64,000 nucleotides of DNA from contig JALOBE010000010.1 in assembly GCA_023228425.1 (NCBI GenBank), positions 23,518 to 87,517 of the forward strand, read 5' to 3'. Made by a program: the position numbers and the translations under genes. Below, in pieces: positions 43,164-51,883 of the stretch (its first letter is position 1; each line of letters starts with the position of its first letter). Under the pieces are notes generated by a model that had not been told where the DNA came from, made no database searches, and saw nothing but the letters and a program-made list of their open reading frames with translations. Source of the DNA: Syntrophales bacterium. Its GTDB lineage: Bacteria > Desulfobacterota > Syntrophia > Syntrophales > UBA2210.

Positions 43164-43295
43164 GATTCTTGACCTCCCTCAGCAAATTTATAGCACCTTA
43201 ACCAATGGTCATTACTTTGTCAACGCAATTCCACGCAATTTCAGGGACTCACGGAAGATTCCTTCATCCGGAAAGCAACCTGATAAAAAATCTGA

Positions 43296-43406
43296 ATTGT
43301 GTCGTTTCGAAGAGCGCAACGACGGGAAATCTATCTGTACCGTCGATGATGAACACGATTTCTCCCCAAGGCAGAAACGACAAAACCGACAGTTTTTTCA
43401 AAGTCC
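43296..43406. repeat. Dispersed palindromic repeat family B, copy R2 (diverged)
   Basis: Imperfect palindrome with outer arms GTCGTTTCGA and AGAAACGAC and inner arms GGGAAATCT and GATTTCTCC. Same orientation as R1, ending with CGACAGTTTTTTCAAAG. It lies between tatD and the OFA transporter. Confidence 0.75.
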
Positions 43407-43466
43407 TTCCGACGAGACAGGACAGTCGGAGAAATGCCGGATACGTCCGGGAGCATGTCGAATGCG

Positions 43467-44243
43467 TCAGGTCTTTGCCGGGGGTATTCCGAACAGTTTC
43501 TGCGCGTTTTTTGTTGTCTCCCGGGCAACACGCTCGAACGACTCCCCTCTCAGATCGGCGATTTTCCGGGCCGTGTACACCACGAAAGCCGGCTCGTTTC
43601 TCTTTCCCCGTTTCGGCTCCGGCGACAGGAAGGGGGCATCGGTTTCAACCATGAGTCTATTCAGGGGTACGGCACGAACCACCTCCCTGAGCGTTTCCGC
43701 CTTCCCGTAGGTTACGGTACCGGGAATGGAAATATAGTAGCCCAGGTCCAGGCACCGGCGGGCCATGGCATAATCTCCGGAAAAACAATGCACCACACCG
43801 GTGAGATTTCCCCGGTGTTCCTCAAGCATGGCCAGCGTTTCACCGTGGGCGTCACGGTCATGAATAATGACAGGCAGGCCGATGTCCCGGCAGAGGTCGA
43901 GTTGCTCACCGAACCGGGCGATCTGCGTGTTTCTGGGCGAGTAATTCTTAAAAAAATCAAGACCGATTTCTCCGTAGGCAATCACCTTGTCGTCCGCCGC
44001 AAGAATTTTCAGCTCGTCGTAGGTTTCCGGCCCGATATTCCCAGCATCGTGGGGATGAACACCCACAGATGCCCAGACCATATCGTACCGGCGGGCCAGG
44101 GCAACGGCCTTCCTGCTGTCTTCGAGGTCAATGCCGACGGTAACGATGGCCCGGAGGCCGGCGGCCCGGGCCCGCTTGATGACGTCGTCACGATCACGGT
44201 CAAAGTTACCCAGTTCAAGGTGGGCATGTGAGTCGATGAGCAT
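43467..44243 (-). CDS. tatD: TatD-family metal-dependent deoxyribonuclease
   Basis: A 258-residue TIM-barrel hydrolase. Metal ligands are visible in MLIDSHAHLELGNF (N-terminal HxH), GEIGLDF (Glu), HDRDAH (His), HCFSGD and ETDAPFL (Asp). Family members are 3'-5' exonucleases or DNA-repair enzymes. It follows the dppC gene by 67 bp and may be in the same transcript. Confidence 0.92.
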   Translation of the reverse strand: MLIDSHAHLELGNFDRDRDDVIKRARAAGLRAIVTVGIDLEDSRKAVALARRYDMVWASVGVHPHDAGNIGPETYDELKILAADDKVIAYGEIGLDFFKNYSPRNTQIARFGEQLDLCRDIGLPVIIHDRDAHGETLAMLEEHRGNLTGVVHCFSGDYAMARRCLDLGYYISIPGTVTYGKAETLREVVRAVPLNRLMVETDAPFLSPEPKRGKRNEPAFVVYTARKIADLRGESFERVARETTKNAQKLFGIPPAKT

Positions 44244-44310
44244 AGTAACAGTATCCTTTCTTCATTCGGTATGAGGCAGCGGGATGCCGGACGCGTAAAG
44301 GCTTTTCATG

Positions 44311-45144
44311 CTATTCTCGCAGCCGGGGATCGAGGGAGTCTCTAATTCCCTCGCCCAGGAGATTGTATCCCAGGACTGTTATGAGTATCGCCAACCCCGG
44401 ATACAGGGACAGCCACCAGGCGATGTCGATGTTGTCCTTTCCCGCCGTGAGAATATTACCCCAGCTCGGCGTGGGCGGCTGGACGCCGATGCCGAGGAAT
44501 GACAGGGCCGATTCGGTCAGGATCGCTCCGGCAACGCCGAGGGTGGCGGCCACAAGCACGGAGGCCATCGCGTTGGGAAGAATATGCCGAAAAATGATTT
44601 TAACATCCGTCGCTCCGATCACTCGGGCCGCCTGGACGAAGTCACGCTCTTTCAGGGAAATAAAGTCGGCCCGGACGAGGCGCGTTATTCCCATCCAGCT
44701 CGTGAGGCCGATGACGACCATAATGTTCCATATTGACGGCTCAAGAAGGGCGATGACGGCCAGTATCAGAAAAAATGCGGGGAAACAGAGCATCACATCC
44801 ACGAAACGCATGATCAGCGAATCGATCCACCTGCCGTAATAGCCCGCCACGGCGCCCAGGACGGTGCCGATGAGCATGGCGATGCCCGTTGCAACGAAAC
44901 CCACTTTCAGGGAAATTCGCGATCCCCAGATCATGCGGCTCAAGACATCCCGCCCCAGTTGATCTGTCCCCAGGAGGTGCTCCCGGGAGGGAGGCTCGAG
45001 TACACCGTCGATGTTGATCTCGCCGGGATCGTAGGGGGCAATGACCGGAGCGAAAAGCGACAGGGCAAAAAGGAGGATCACGACGATCCCGCCGGCAAGG
45101 GCCAGCCTGTTTCTAAGGAAACGGTACCAGAAGTCTCCCTTCAT
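44311..45144 (-). CDS. ABC transporter permease, DppC/OppC type
   Basis: A 277-residue integral membrane permease of the peptide/nickel importer class. It has an N-terminal OppC leader with a transmembrane helix (NRLALAGGIVVILLFALSLF), the periplasmic HLLGTDQLGRDVLSRMIWGSR motif and a C-terminal five-helix core with the EAA loop (RVIGATDVKIIFRHILPNA). Its start overlaps the DppB-type gene by one base. No ATPase or binding-protein gene lies in the window. Confidence 0.93.
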   Translation of the reverse strand: MKGDFWYRFLRNRLALAGGIVVILLFALSLFAPVIAPYDPGEINIDGVLEPPSREHLLGTDQLGRDVLSRMIWGSRISLKVGFVATGIAMLIGTVLGAVAGYYGRWIDSLIMRFVDVMLCFPAFFLILAVIALLEPSIWNIMVVIGLTSWMGITRLVRADFISLKERDFVQAARVIGATDVKIIFRHILPNAMASVLVAATLGVAGAILTESALSFLGIGVQPPTPSWGNILTAGKDNIDIAWWLSLYPGLAILITVLGYNLLGEGIRDSLDPRLRE

Positions 45145-46118
45145 TACGACACCCTGATCCGCGGATCCGCCACGGCGTAAGACACATCGGCGATCAGGTT
45201 GCCCGCTAGGGTCAGCACCGCGCCGATGAACAGAATTCCCATGACGACGGGATAATCCCTGGACATGACGGAGAGATAGAAAAGTTGTCCCATGCCGGGA
45301 ATGGCAAAGATGGTTTCAAATATGACACTTCCACCAATAAGGCCGGGTACGGAAAGACCGAGGATGGTGATCACCGGGAGAAGGGCATTCCTGAGGGCGT
45401 GCCTGTAGATGACCGCGCGTTCACTCAATCCCTTGGCCCGGGCCGTGGTAATGTAATCTTGGCGTATTACCTCGAGCATGTTGGACCGCATGTACCGGGA
45501 CAGCCCGGCGAACCCGCCGAAGGCCGACAGCAGCACGGGAAGGATGAGATGCTTCGCCAGGTCGACCCACTGGTACCAGGCAGGGAAGTACTCGTAATTA
45601 AGTGACCGTATACCCGAAATAGGGAGCCGGCCCAGGTTGACGCCGAAAAGAATCATCAGAAGCAGGGCCAGCCAGAAGGTAGGCATCGCGAAACCGATAA
45701 AGACGAAAACCGTCGTAATCTTGTCAAAAAGAGAGTCACGATGGACGGCCGAAAGAACGCCCACGGGTACAGCCACCAGTATAATGAGAACCAGTGACAG
45801 GACGTTGATCATGATGGTGATGGGCAGCCGTTCGGCAATCTTGTCTACGACAGGCCTTCCGTCAGGGGAAAAGGAGTTGCCCAGGTCAAGGACAACCAGC
45901 TTTTTCACCCAGAGGTAATATTGAACGTGGAGCGGCTTGTCCAGGTCGTAGAGTTCCATGAGACGCTCCCGGGCTTCTACCGAGGCGTGGGGACTCAGTT
46001 CGGTCTGCATGTCCGTGGGAGAACCGGGCGCGAGATTGATCACCACGAAACAGATGACGGTAATCCCGAAAAGAAGGGGTATCATAGTGACAAGGCGTTT
46101 TAGAATGTAGCGTGCCAT
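45144..46118 (-). CDS. ABC transporter permease, DppB/OppB type
   Basis: A 324-residue permease with the typical first helix (RLVTMIPLLFGITVICFVVINLAPGSP), four to five further helices and the EAA loop ARAKGLSERAVIYRHALRNALLP. It pairs with the overlapping DppC-type permease to form the transmembrane pore for peptides or related solutes. It follows a sugar-isomerase-like gene by only 4 bp, which hints that the solute or its product is handled by that enzyme. Confidence 0.93.
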   Translation of the reverse strand: MARYILKRLVTMIPLLFGITVICFVVINLAPGSPTDMQTELSPHASVEARERLMELYDLDKPLHVQYYLWVKKLVVLDLGNSFSPDGRPVVDKIAERLPITIMINVLSLVLIILVAVPVGVLSAVHRDSLFDKITTVFVFIGFAMPTFWLALLLMILFGVNLGRLPISGIRSLNYEYFPAWYQWVDLAKHLILPVLLSAFGGFAGLSRYMRSNMLEVIRQDYITTARAKGLSERAVIYRHALRNALLPVITILGLSVPGLIGGSVIFETIFAIPGMGQLFYLSVMSRDYPVVMGILFIGAVLTLAGNLIADVSYAVADPRIRVS

Positions 46119-46122
46119 GCCG

Positions 46123-46947
46123 TCAGGGCCTTTTCGTATCGAGAAGATTCATGGCGTCGATCTTTTCCAGGCTTTTCTCCAGGGCTTCCCGGGTGTGGGG
46201 TTCTAAAGTGACAATAGGTGTGCTCCCCGCCTTCTTCAACGCATCCATGAAACGCTGAAAGGGAAACGTTCCTTCTCCCACGGGCAGATGCTGGTCTCCG
46301 GAACCGTCGTTGTCATGAAGATGGATCTGTCCGATACAGGGACCCAGGGCGGCCATCCAGACCTCCAGCGACGAAAGCGAAAAGGCGTTCCAGTGACCTG
46401 TATCAAAGCAGAGCCCCACCGGAGCCTGACCATCACCGGTGACGTCTTTCAGGTACTCGAGAAGAACCTTCAGCTCGTCAGGACGGTCTTCGTAAACATT
46501 TTCAAGCATCAATGACGTTCCCAGTTCTCCTGCCCGGCGCACAAGAGGAGTCCAGGTGCGAATGCTGTTTTCCAACCAGGCTTCTTCATTCGATACGTAG
46601 TACCGACGGTCGAAGGCGGCATGGCACACTACGGACCGTGGATTGAAGAAGGGAACAAGATCGAAGACCTGGGCGAGTCTTGCCGCCGTCACTTCACGGA
46701 TCTTCTCATCCAGGGCACCGGGGCGCAGGTCATAAAAGGGCGCGTGGAAGGTGATTTCCAGGCCGGCGTCCTGGAGGATCTTCGCGGTTTCGCGAAAATG
46801 CTCACGGCTGTAGCCGTCCAGTGCAAAGCAGTCGAAGCCGATCTCCAAGTGTATTCCTTCCTCGAGAACAACGGGGAAATACCGCTCGATGAGAAAACGA
46901 TAGGGCATGTTGACCTGGACCCGCTCCAGGATCGGCTGCGCGTTCAT
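46123..46947 (-). CDS. Xylose isomerase-like TIM-barrel (sugar phosphate isomerase/epimerase) protein
   Basis: A 274-residue AP_endonuc_2 fold protein. Metal-ligand positions typical of the family are seen as Glu in MLENVYED (about residue 150), Asp and His in CFDTGHWNA, HLHDNDGSGDQH and the C-terminal TLEPH. Members isomerise or epimerise keto-sugars, inosose or hydroxypyruvate; no specific substrate can be chosen. It heads a presumed operon with the two dipeptide-type permeases. Confidence 0.8.
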   Translation of the reverse strand: MNAQPILERVQVNMPYRFLIERYFPVVLEEGIHLEIGFDCFALDGYSREHFRETAKILQDAGLEITFHAPFYDLRPGALDEKIREVTAARLAQVFDLVPFFNPRSVVCHAAFDRRYYVSNEEAWLENSIRTWTPLVRRAGELGTSLMLENVYEDRPDELKVLLEYLKDVTGDGQAPVGLCFDTGHWNAFSLSSLEVWMAALGPCIGQIHLHDNDGSGDQHLPVGEGTFPFQRFMDALKKAGSTPIVTLEPHTREALEKSLEKIDAMNLLDTKRP

Positions 46948-47036
46948 GGTATGTTTTTCTCTCTTCCCATGCTGTCTATTCCTTTAGCACAGGGCAGTAC
47001 CTATCACAACCGGCACAACAGGAGCAGTTTTTCTCC

Positions 47037-47065
47037 TTGACAATAAAAAAGCCTTCCTGTTAATG
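47037..47065 (+). promoter_or_regulatory. Promoter of tRNA-Lys
   Basis: TTGACA (47037-47042), a 17-bp spacer and TTAATG (47060-47065) lie 25 bp before the tRNA 5' end. Good consensus fit and position. Confidence 0.6.
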
Positions 47066-47090
47066 AGTTTTCTTTTTGTGGTTCGGTAAC

Positions 47091-47167
47091 GGGCCGTTAG
47101 CTCAGCTCGGTAGAGCAGCGGACTTTTAATCCGTTGGTCGCGGGTTCAAATCCCGCACGGCCCACCA
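47091..47167 (+). tRNA. tRNA-Lys (TTT)
   Basis: A 77-nt cloverleaf. The acceptor GGGCCGT pairs with ACGGCCC, the anticodon loop CTTTTAA gives anticodon TTT, the T-loop is GTTCAAATC and the 3' CCA is encoded. Confidence 0.97.
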
Positions 47168-47220
47168 TGCAACCACACACCGGAAGCACCGCCTGACCTG
47201 TCCGTCAGGCGATACTGACG

Positions 47221-47272
47221 GCATCCGGTTATACCGCCGGAGGCATGCCTCCGGCAACTTTTTACGAAGCCG
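47221..47272 (+). repeat. Dispersed repeat family A, copy A7 (3' end only)
   Basis: GCATCCGGTTATA, the perfect palindrome CCGGAGGCATGCCTCCGG (47237-47254; 20 bp counting flanking G and C) and TTTTACGAAGCCGAG. It is joined almost directly to family B copy R3. Confidence 0.85.
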
Positions 47273-47281
47273 AGACCTGGC

Positions 47282-47396
47282 TTGAAAAACTATCGGTTGT
47301 GTCATTTCGACCGCAGGGAGAAATCTTGCAACATATCGATGTTAAAGAAAGATTTCTCGTCGCGATGCTCCTCGAAATGACAAAATTCAGGTCTCA
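47282..47396. repeat. Dispersed palindromic repeat family B, copy R3
   Basis: Nearly identical to copy R4 and the reverse complement of R1: GTCATTTCGACCGCAGGGAG, AAATCTT, then AAGATTTCTCGTCGCGATGC and CTCGAAATGAC. It lies directly before the Lys-rich gene and creates a false N-terminal extension of that reading frame. Confidence 0.85.
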
Positions 47397-47427
47397 AGCC
47401 GTCAATACTGGAGAAAGGACCGAACCC

Positions 47428-47799
47428 ATGGCATCCAAAAGTGAAGATACCCGACAAAACCAGGCGGTTTTCTGGGAAGGAAAACTGGCTGAACGGATTT
47501 CCCTTCTCACCGGCGAGGGGGTCGAAGCGAAGACCATCGACAGAGATCCGGCCGTTAAAATGATCAAGGCCAGGATAAAGAGGGCCAAGGCCCGGCTGAG
47601 AACCATCGCGGCCATGGCCCGGAAGATCGAGGATAAAGCTCGGACGAAGGCGGAAAAACTCGCGCTGCCGAAGGAGGAAAAGTCCAGAAAGAAAGTCGCC
47701 GCTGAAGATGTCGCGGAAGAGAGCAAACGGCAGCAGAAAAAGAAACAGAAAAAAGAAAAGAAGGAAAGTGATGCCGTGGCTCAGACACAACCGCAGTAA
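47428..47799 (+). CDS. Small Lys-rich protein of unknown function
   Basis: I do not recognise this 123-residue protein. It opens MASKSEDTRQNQAVFWEGKL, has a probable helical middle (MIKARIKRAKARLRTIAAMA) and ends in a strongly basic, low-complexity tail (KRQQKKKQKKEKKES). This composition suggests nucleic-acid binding, but no domain is visible. The ATG at 47428 is chosen because GGAGAAAGGA precedes it; the frame stays open to 47245 only because repeat R3 happens to lack stops. A strong terminator follows, so it is probably a real single gene. Confidence 0.6.
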   Translation: MASKSEDTRQNQAVFWEGKLAERISLLTGEGVEAKTIDRDPAVKMIKARIKRAKARLRTIAAMARKIEDKARTKAEKLALPKEEKSRKKVAAEDVAEESKRQQKKKQKKEKKESDAVAQTQPQ

Positions 47800-47831
47800 G
47801 TGTGGCGGCACGGTGACGGCACTGATTTGAA

Positions 47832-47857
47832 GGGGCTCCGGCAGGAGCCCCTTTTTT
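47832..47857 (+). terminator. Rho-independent terminator
   Basis: Perfect 8-bp stem GGGGCTCC/GGAGCCCC with loop GGCA, followed by six T. It lies 33 bp past the Lys-rich gene and touches the stop of the convergent MFS gene. Confidence 0.9.
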
Positions 47858-49145
47858 ACAGGCCTTCGTCCCGTGCGCTTCGGAAGAAAAACAGGACCAC
47901 CATCGCAAGAAGAGCCAGCAGACCATTGATTTTCCATGCTATTCCATAGGAACCTGCCCTGTCGTAGATGATCCCGCCCGCGAGAGGACCCAGGCTGCCG
48001 ATACCGGCGATAAAGAAGGAAAGCGTGCCATAGGCGGACCCCAGAATCCGGCGTCCGAAACGGCGGGAAAGGAGGACCGGGGGCATGGTCGACAGTGAGC
48101 CGTAACCAAAGCCGAATACGGAGGCGTAGAGATACAGGCCGACAGGCGTGGTCATGCGGATCAGCATAACAATGCCGAGGGTCATGAAAAAAAAGCCGAT
48201 CAAGCCCGAATAGGTGGGATCACGAAGCCGGTCACTGAACCAGCCGTAGAAGAATCGTCCAAAAGCGCTCGCGAAGCCCACAAGCCCTATCGATGTGGCG
48301 GCGGAAACCTTATCGACGCCCATCTCCAAAGCATAAGGCACCTGATGCACGAACATCATGAACACGATCAGCGAACCCGTGCTGTAGCAGTAGGCAAGTA
48401 TCCAGAAGCGGTAGTCTCCGAGAACCGAACGGACCGACGAATAGTCCTCCGACCTGTCAACGCTGCTGACGGTTCTCCACTGGTCCGCGGTTATTCCGTC
48501 GGGATACATGCCGTGTTCCTCCGGCGTCGATTTTCTCATCAACGTCTGCGACACAAGGGTGCCCAGGACAAAAACGGCAACGCCCATGGTAACGAAACCC
48601 GTCCGCCAGCCGAAATGCTGGACAACCCAGCCCGCCATGGGCGCTATAATGAGTGTCCCCAGGCCGATACCCACGGAACCCATGCCGACGGCGGTTCCCC
48701 TGCGGCGGACAAACCACTTTCCCACGGAGGAACCGGCCACCACGACACCGAAGCAGGACGCGCCGAGCCCGCAGAACACCCCGTAAAAAACATAGAGCCA
48801 GGCAGGATTTGCGGCTACGCTGGCGACAATGAATCCGAGCGCCACAAGGAAGACGCCGGTTGTCATGATCCACCGGGGAGCCATGCGGTCCAGGAGACGG
48901 CCCCAGAAAATGCCTCCGGCGGCATACATGAAAAGGCTGATCGTGGCCGCCAGTGATATGACGGACATGGACCAACCATACTCTTCGAACATGGGGGTCA
49001 CGAAGACGCCGAAGCTGTAGCGCGCCCCGTAGTTGATGCCCATCATGATGAAGGCACCGATGACCACGTACCATCCCCAGAAGAACCTGGGCTCGGGCCT
49101 GTCGATAACGCTCTGGGAAGAACTTCCACGGTCAGTCTGATTCAT
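47856..49145 (-). CDS. MFS transporter (OFA/monocarboxylate-porter-like)
   Basis: A 429-residue, 12-helix major facilitator. It begins FFWGWYVVIGAFIMMGINYGARYSFGVF, typical of OFA and MCT-like carriers, and has GKWFVRRRGTAVGMGSVGIGLGT (about residues 144-166) as the helix 4-5 signature. A carboxylate substrate is likely by family but not shown. It is distantly like the OFA protein at 41937-43163. The upstream 273-bp gap to the divergent helicase gene holds repeat R4. Confidence 0.85.
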   Translation of the reverse strand: MNQTDRGSSSQSVIDRPEPRFFWGWYVVIGAFIMMGINYGARYSFGVFVTPMFEEYGWSMSVISLAATISLFMYAAGGIFWGRLLDRMAPRWIMTTGVFLVALGFIVASVAANPAWLYVFYGVFCGLGASCFGVVVAGSSVGKWFVRRRGTAVGMGSVGIGLGTLIIAPMAGWVVQHFGWRTGFVTMGVAVFVLGTLVSQTLMRKSTPEEHGMYPDGITADQWRTVSSVDRSEDYSSVRSVLGDYRFWILAYCYSTGSLIVFMMFVHQVPYALEMGVDKVSAATSIGLVGFASAFGRFFYGWFSDRLRDPTYSGLIGFFFMTLGIVMLIRMTTPVGLYLYASVFGFGYGSLSTMPPVLLSRRFGRRILGSAYGTLSFFIAGIGSLGPLAGGIIYDRAGSYGIAWKINGLLALLAMVVLFFFRSARDEGL

Positions 49146-49267
49146 GGCACCATCATTTCTTGTTTTCCCGCAGGGATTCAGGACACCGCCGCCCCGGTCC
49201 GAGCTTTACGGTGTTCCGTTCCTGTGATAGGGTGGCGTTCATCGCGATCGCGGGACAACACGTAGAA

Positions 49268-49388
49268 ACCTTTATTGGAAAACTATCGATTGTGTCATTT
49301 CGACCGCAGGGAGAAATCTTGCAACATATCGATAGTAAAGAAAGATTTCTCGTCGCGATGCTCCTCGAAACGACAACATTAAAGGTCT
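49268..49388. repeat. Dispersed palindromic repeat family B, copy R4
   Basis: Same orientation as R3 and almost identical to it over about 110 bp, including AACTATCGATTGTGTCATTT at the left and CTCCTCGAAACGACA at the right. It sits between the MFS gene and the helicase, so the helicase promoter must lie within or beside it. Confidence 0.85.
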
Positions 49389-49418
49389 TACGTAAGGATA
49401 CACGAACGAAAGTACTTC

Positions 49419-51545
49419 ATGGCACAGGCGAAAAAAAACTACAAGGCCCGAAGACAGTTCAGGGAACGCAAGGCCGGCAGCAGCCGACGCCGGGTTCACC
49501 AGGATCACGAGGATCAGAAGCATTCCCGGCCGTTCCGGATGAAACCGGAAATCGATGGCGATCTGAAACGCCTTTTTTCAGGGATCGGCAAACCGGCATC
49601 GGTTCCTTTCGCGGCAGATCCCTTTCAGATTGAAGCCCTGAAGGCAATCACAAGGACAGACTGCCTTGTCACGGCTCCAACGGGAGCAGGGAAAACCTGG
49701 ATCGCCGAAAGAGCGATCGCCCAAACCCTGGAGCGGGGAGGACGCTGCTGGTACGCGTCGCCCCTGAAGGCATTGTCAAACTCAAAGTGGGTTGAATTCG
49801 GAGAGATTTTCGGGGCTGACCGGGTGGGAATCCTCACGGGCGACACCAAGGAAAACACCGACGCGCCGCTCGTTGTGGGAACCACGGAAATACTGAGAAA
49901 CCAACTCTACGACTCCATGCACCGTGGAGAGATGCTCGACTGTGACCTGGTCGTCCTTGACGAGGCACACTTTCTGGGAGAAAGAGAGCGGGGCGTCGTC
50001 TGGGAGGAAGTCATGATCTATCTTCCCCCCCGGATCAACATGCTCCTGCTTTCGGCCACTATAGGCAACGCCGATGAAATCGCCGCCTGGCTTGAAACCA
50101 TTCGCGACAAGGAATGCCTCGTTGTCGAAGAAACCAGGCGTCCCGTTCCGCTTCACCCCCTCTTTCTTCATCCCTCGGGACGGATGATTCCTCTCCTGAA
50201 GGGACGGGCACTGCATGAAAAGGTTGTTTCCTTCATGGAAAAAAGTCATTCGCGGGCACGGGCTTCTCGATTACCGCCCTTCGGCGACATACTGGTCGTT
50301 TTGAGGGCCATGAATCTCCTGCCTGCCATCTTCTTCCTCAAATCCCGTGACGAGTGCGACGCCGCCCTTTCGCTTTGCCACAGCTACCCCCGACGTAAAG
50401 ACGGGAAGAGCTTCGAATCGGAACTGAATGTCTTCCTCGATGACTACCCGTTTCTCATGGACCACAAGCAGCTGACGGCCCTGCGACGGCTCCGGTGCGG
50501 CTCTCACCACGGCGGACAGCTCCCGGCCTGGAAATTCCTGGTGGAACACATGATGAAAAACGGCTTCCTGGAAGCGGTCTTCGCGACATCCACCATGGCG
50601 GCGGGCGTTAATTTTCCGGCCCGTACAGTGGTTCTTTTCAATTCCGACCGCTTTAACGGTCACGAGTTCATCCCCCTTGACGCAACGGAATTCCACCAGA
50701 TGACGGGCAGGGCCGGGCGGCGGGGACTGGACAAGATCGGCTTCATGGTTGCCGTTCCGGGGAAATTCATGGATCTCTTCCACCTGAAAAACATGCCGGC
50801 CCGAAGGCCTGAACGAATCCAGAGTCGTATACGCAACGACTTTTCCATGGTTCTCAATCTGCTCCTGTCCCATGGGCCCGATGAAATCAAGGCCATCTTC
50901 CAGGCTTCCTTCGCGGATTTCCGGCCCACAAAAAAAAAGCATCCCCGGAGCGGCAGCCTCTGGGGGGATTTTCTCCGCTACCTGGCATTCCTGCAACAGG
51001 AAGGCTACGTTGATGGTGACGGCCGTCTCACGGAATCGGGACTGTGGGCATCACGGCTTCGCCTGGACCTGCCCCTGCTTATCGCCGAATGCGTAAAAAA
51101 GAACGCGTTCCCCGGCGAGGATCCGGCTTTACTGGCGGCGGTGGTTGCCCCTTTCGTTTCCGATCGGGGACAGGACGTGATCGTTCAGAAAAGCAGCGTC
51201 CCCAAGAAGCTTCGAAGAGCCTACGATGATATCACGAAATCCGTCAAGCCGCTGGCGGACCGTATGAAAGAGGCGGGCTTTGAGGTTCCGCCCCTCCCGC
51301 TCTGGGCGTCCCTCGCCCTCTATCATTGGGCCCGGGGGTTTCATTGGAGTCTCGTAACCAGGAGTCTGAGAATCGCCGACGGCGACCTGGCCATGCTCAT
51401 ATCGCGCACGGCGGACAATCTACGCCAGATCGGCGCGCTCAGGGATTCGCACCCACATATCGCCTCGATGGCCCTGGAAGCACGAGACCTCATCCTGCGG
51501 GAACCTGTCGTATTCGACCAGACGATAAAGATCGTTTCTACTTGA
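49419..51545 (+). CDS. Ski2-like DExH-box helicase
   Basis: A 708-residue superfamily 2 helicase. After a basic N-terminal tail (about residues 1-45), motif I is APTGAGKT (about 79-86), Ib is GTTEILRNQL, II is LDEAHF, III is LSATIGN, V is STMAAGVNFPAR and VI is HQMTGRAGRRG. The C-terminal third is the winged-helix/ratchet-like region of Ski2/Mtr4-type RNA helicases. An RNA remodelling or decay role is inferred from family. The gene ends four bases into the tRNA-Glu promoter. ATG 49419 lacks a clear ribosome site. Confidence 0.88.
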   Translation: MAQAKKNYKARRQFRERKAGSSRRRVHQDHEDQKHSRPFRMKPEIDGDLKRLFSGIGKPASVPFAADPFQIEALKAITRTDCLVTAPTGAGKTWIAERAIAQTLERGGRCWYASPLKALSNSKWVEFGEIFGADRVGILTGDTKENTDAPLVVGTTEILRNQLYDSMHRGEMLDCDLVVLDEAHFLGERERGVVWEEVMIYLPPRINMLLLSATIGNADEIAAWLETIRDKECLVVEETRRPVPLHPLFLHPSGRMIPLLKGRALHEKVVSFMEKSHSRARASRLPPFGDILVVLRAMNLLPAIFFLKSRDECDAALSLCHSYPRRKDGKSFESELNVFLDDYPFLMDHKQLTALRRLRCGSHHGGQLPAWKFLVEHMMKNGFLEAVFATSTMAAGVNFPARTVVLFNSDRFNGHEFIPLDATEFHQMTGRAGRRGLDKIGFMVAVPGKFMDLFHLKNMPARRPERIQSRIRNDFSMVLNLLLSHGPDEIKAIFQASFADFRPTKKKHPRSGSLWGDFLRYLAFLQQEGYVDGDGRLTESGLWASRLRLDLPLLIAECVKKNAFPGEDPALLAAVVAPFVSDRGQDVIVQKSSVPKKLRRAYDDITKSVKPLADRMKEAGFEVPPLPLWASLALYHWARGFHWSLVTRSLRIADGDLAMLISRTADNLRQIGALRDSHPHIASMALEARDLILREPVVFDQTIKIVST

Positions 51546-51570
51546 CAGGTCACATGGAACACTATATAAG
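51542..51570 (+). promoter_or_regulatory. Promoter of tRNA-Glu
   Basis: TTGACA (51542-51547), a 17-bp spacer and TATAAG (51565-51570), a near-consensus promoter 26 bp before the tRNA. Its -35 overlaps the stop codon of the helicase gene. Confidence 0.7.
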
Positions 51571-51596
51571 GCGACCCCTACACGTACACGCTATAC

Positions 51597-51672
<76 letters not shown>

Positions 51673-51883
51673 GAAAACACGAACAGGGGGTTGGAACATC
51701 TTTTCCTGCCCCCTGTTGTGCTTCTGGAATTCCATTTCCCACCCTGTTTCCCACTTGGGTCTACAAATATAGACACCGGACGATAATAGCCCCCATTGTC
51801 AGAGGCACGTGACAGACTGTCCACGATAATGGGCCATGTTTGCCCTGAAAAAGCCACAGCGGTGCCTTTCTGGACACTACCTT
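51673..51883. other. Intergenic boundary between tRNA-Glu and the IS5 remnant
   Basis: No gene seen. An inverted repeat AACAGGGGG/CCCCCTGTT (51682-51690 and 51709-51717) lies 10 bp past the tRNA and may end its transcript, though no T-run follows. No integrase and no second copy of the tRNA 3' end is visible in the window. Confidence 0.5.

Noticed and set aside
47245..47427. N-terminal extension of the Lys-rich protein
   Set aside because: It is a translation of repeat copies A7 and R3; a good ribosome site precedes ATG 47428.
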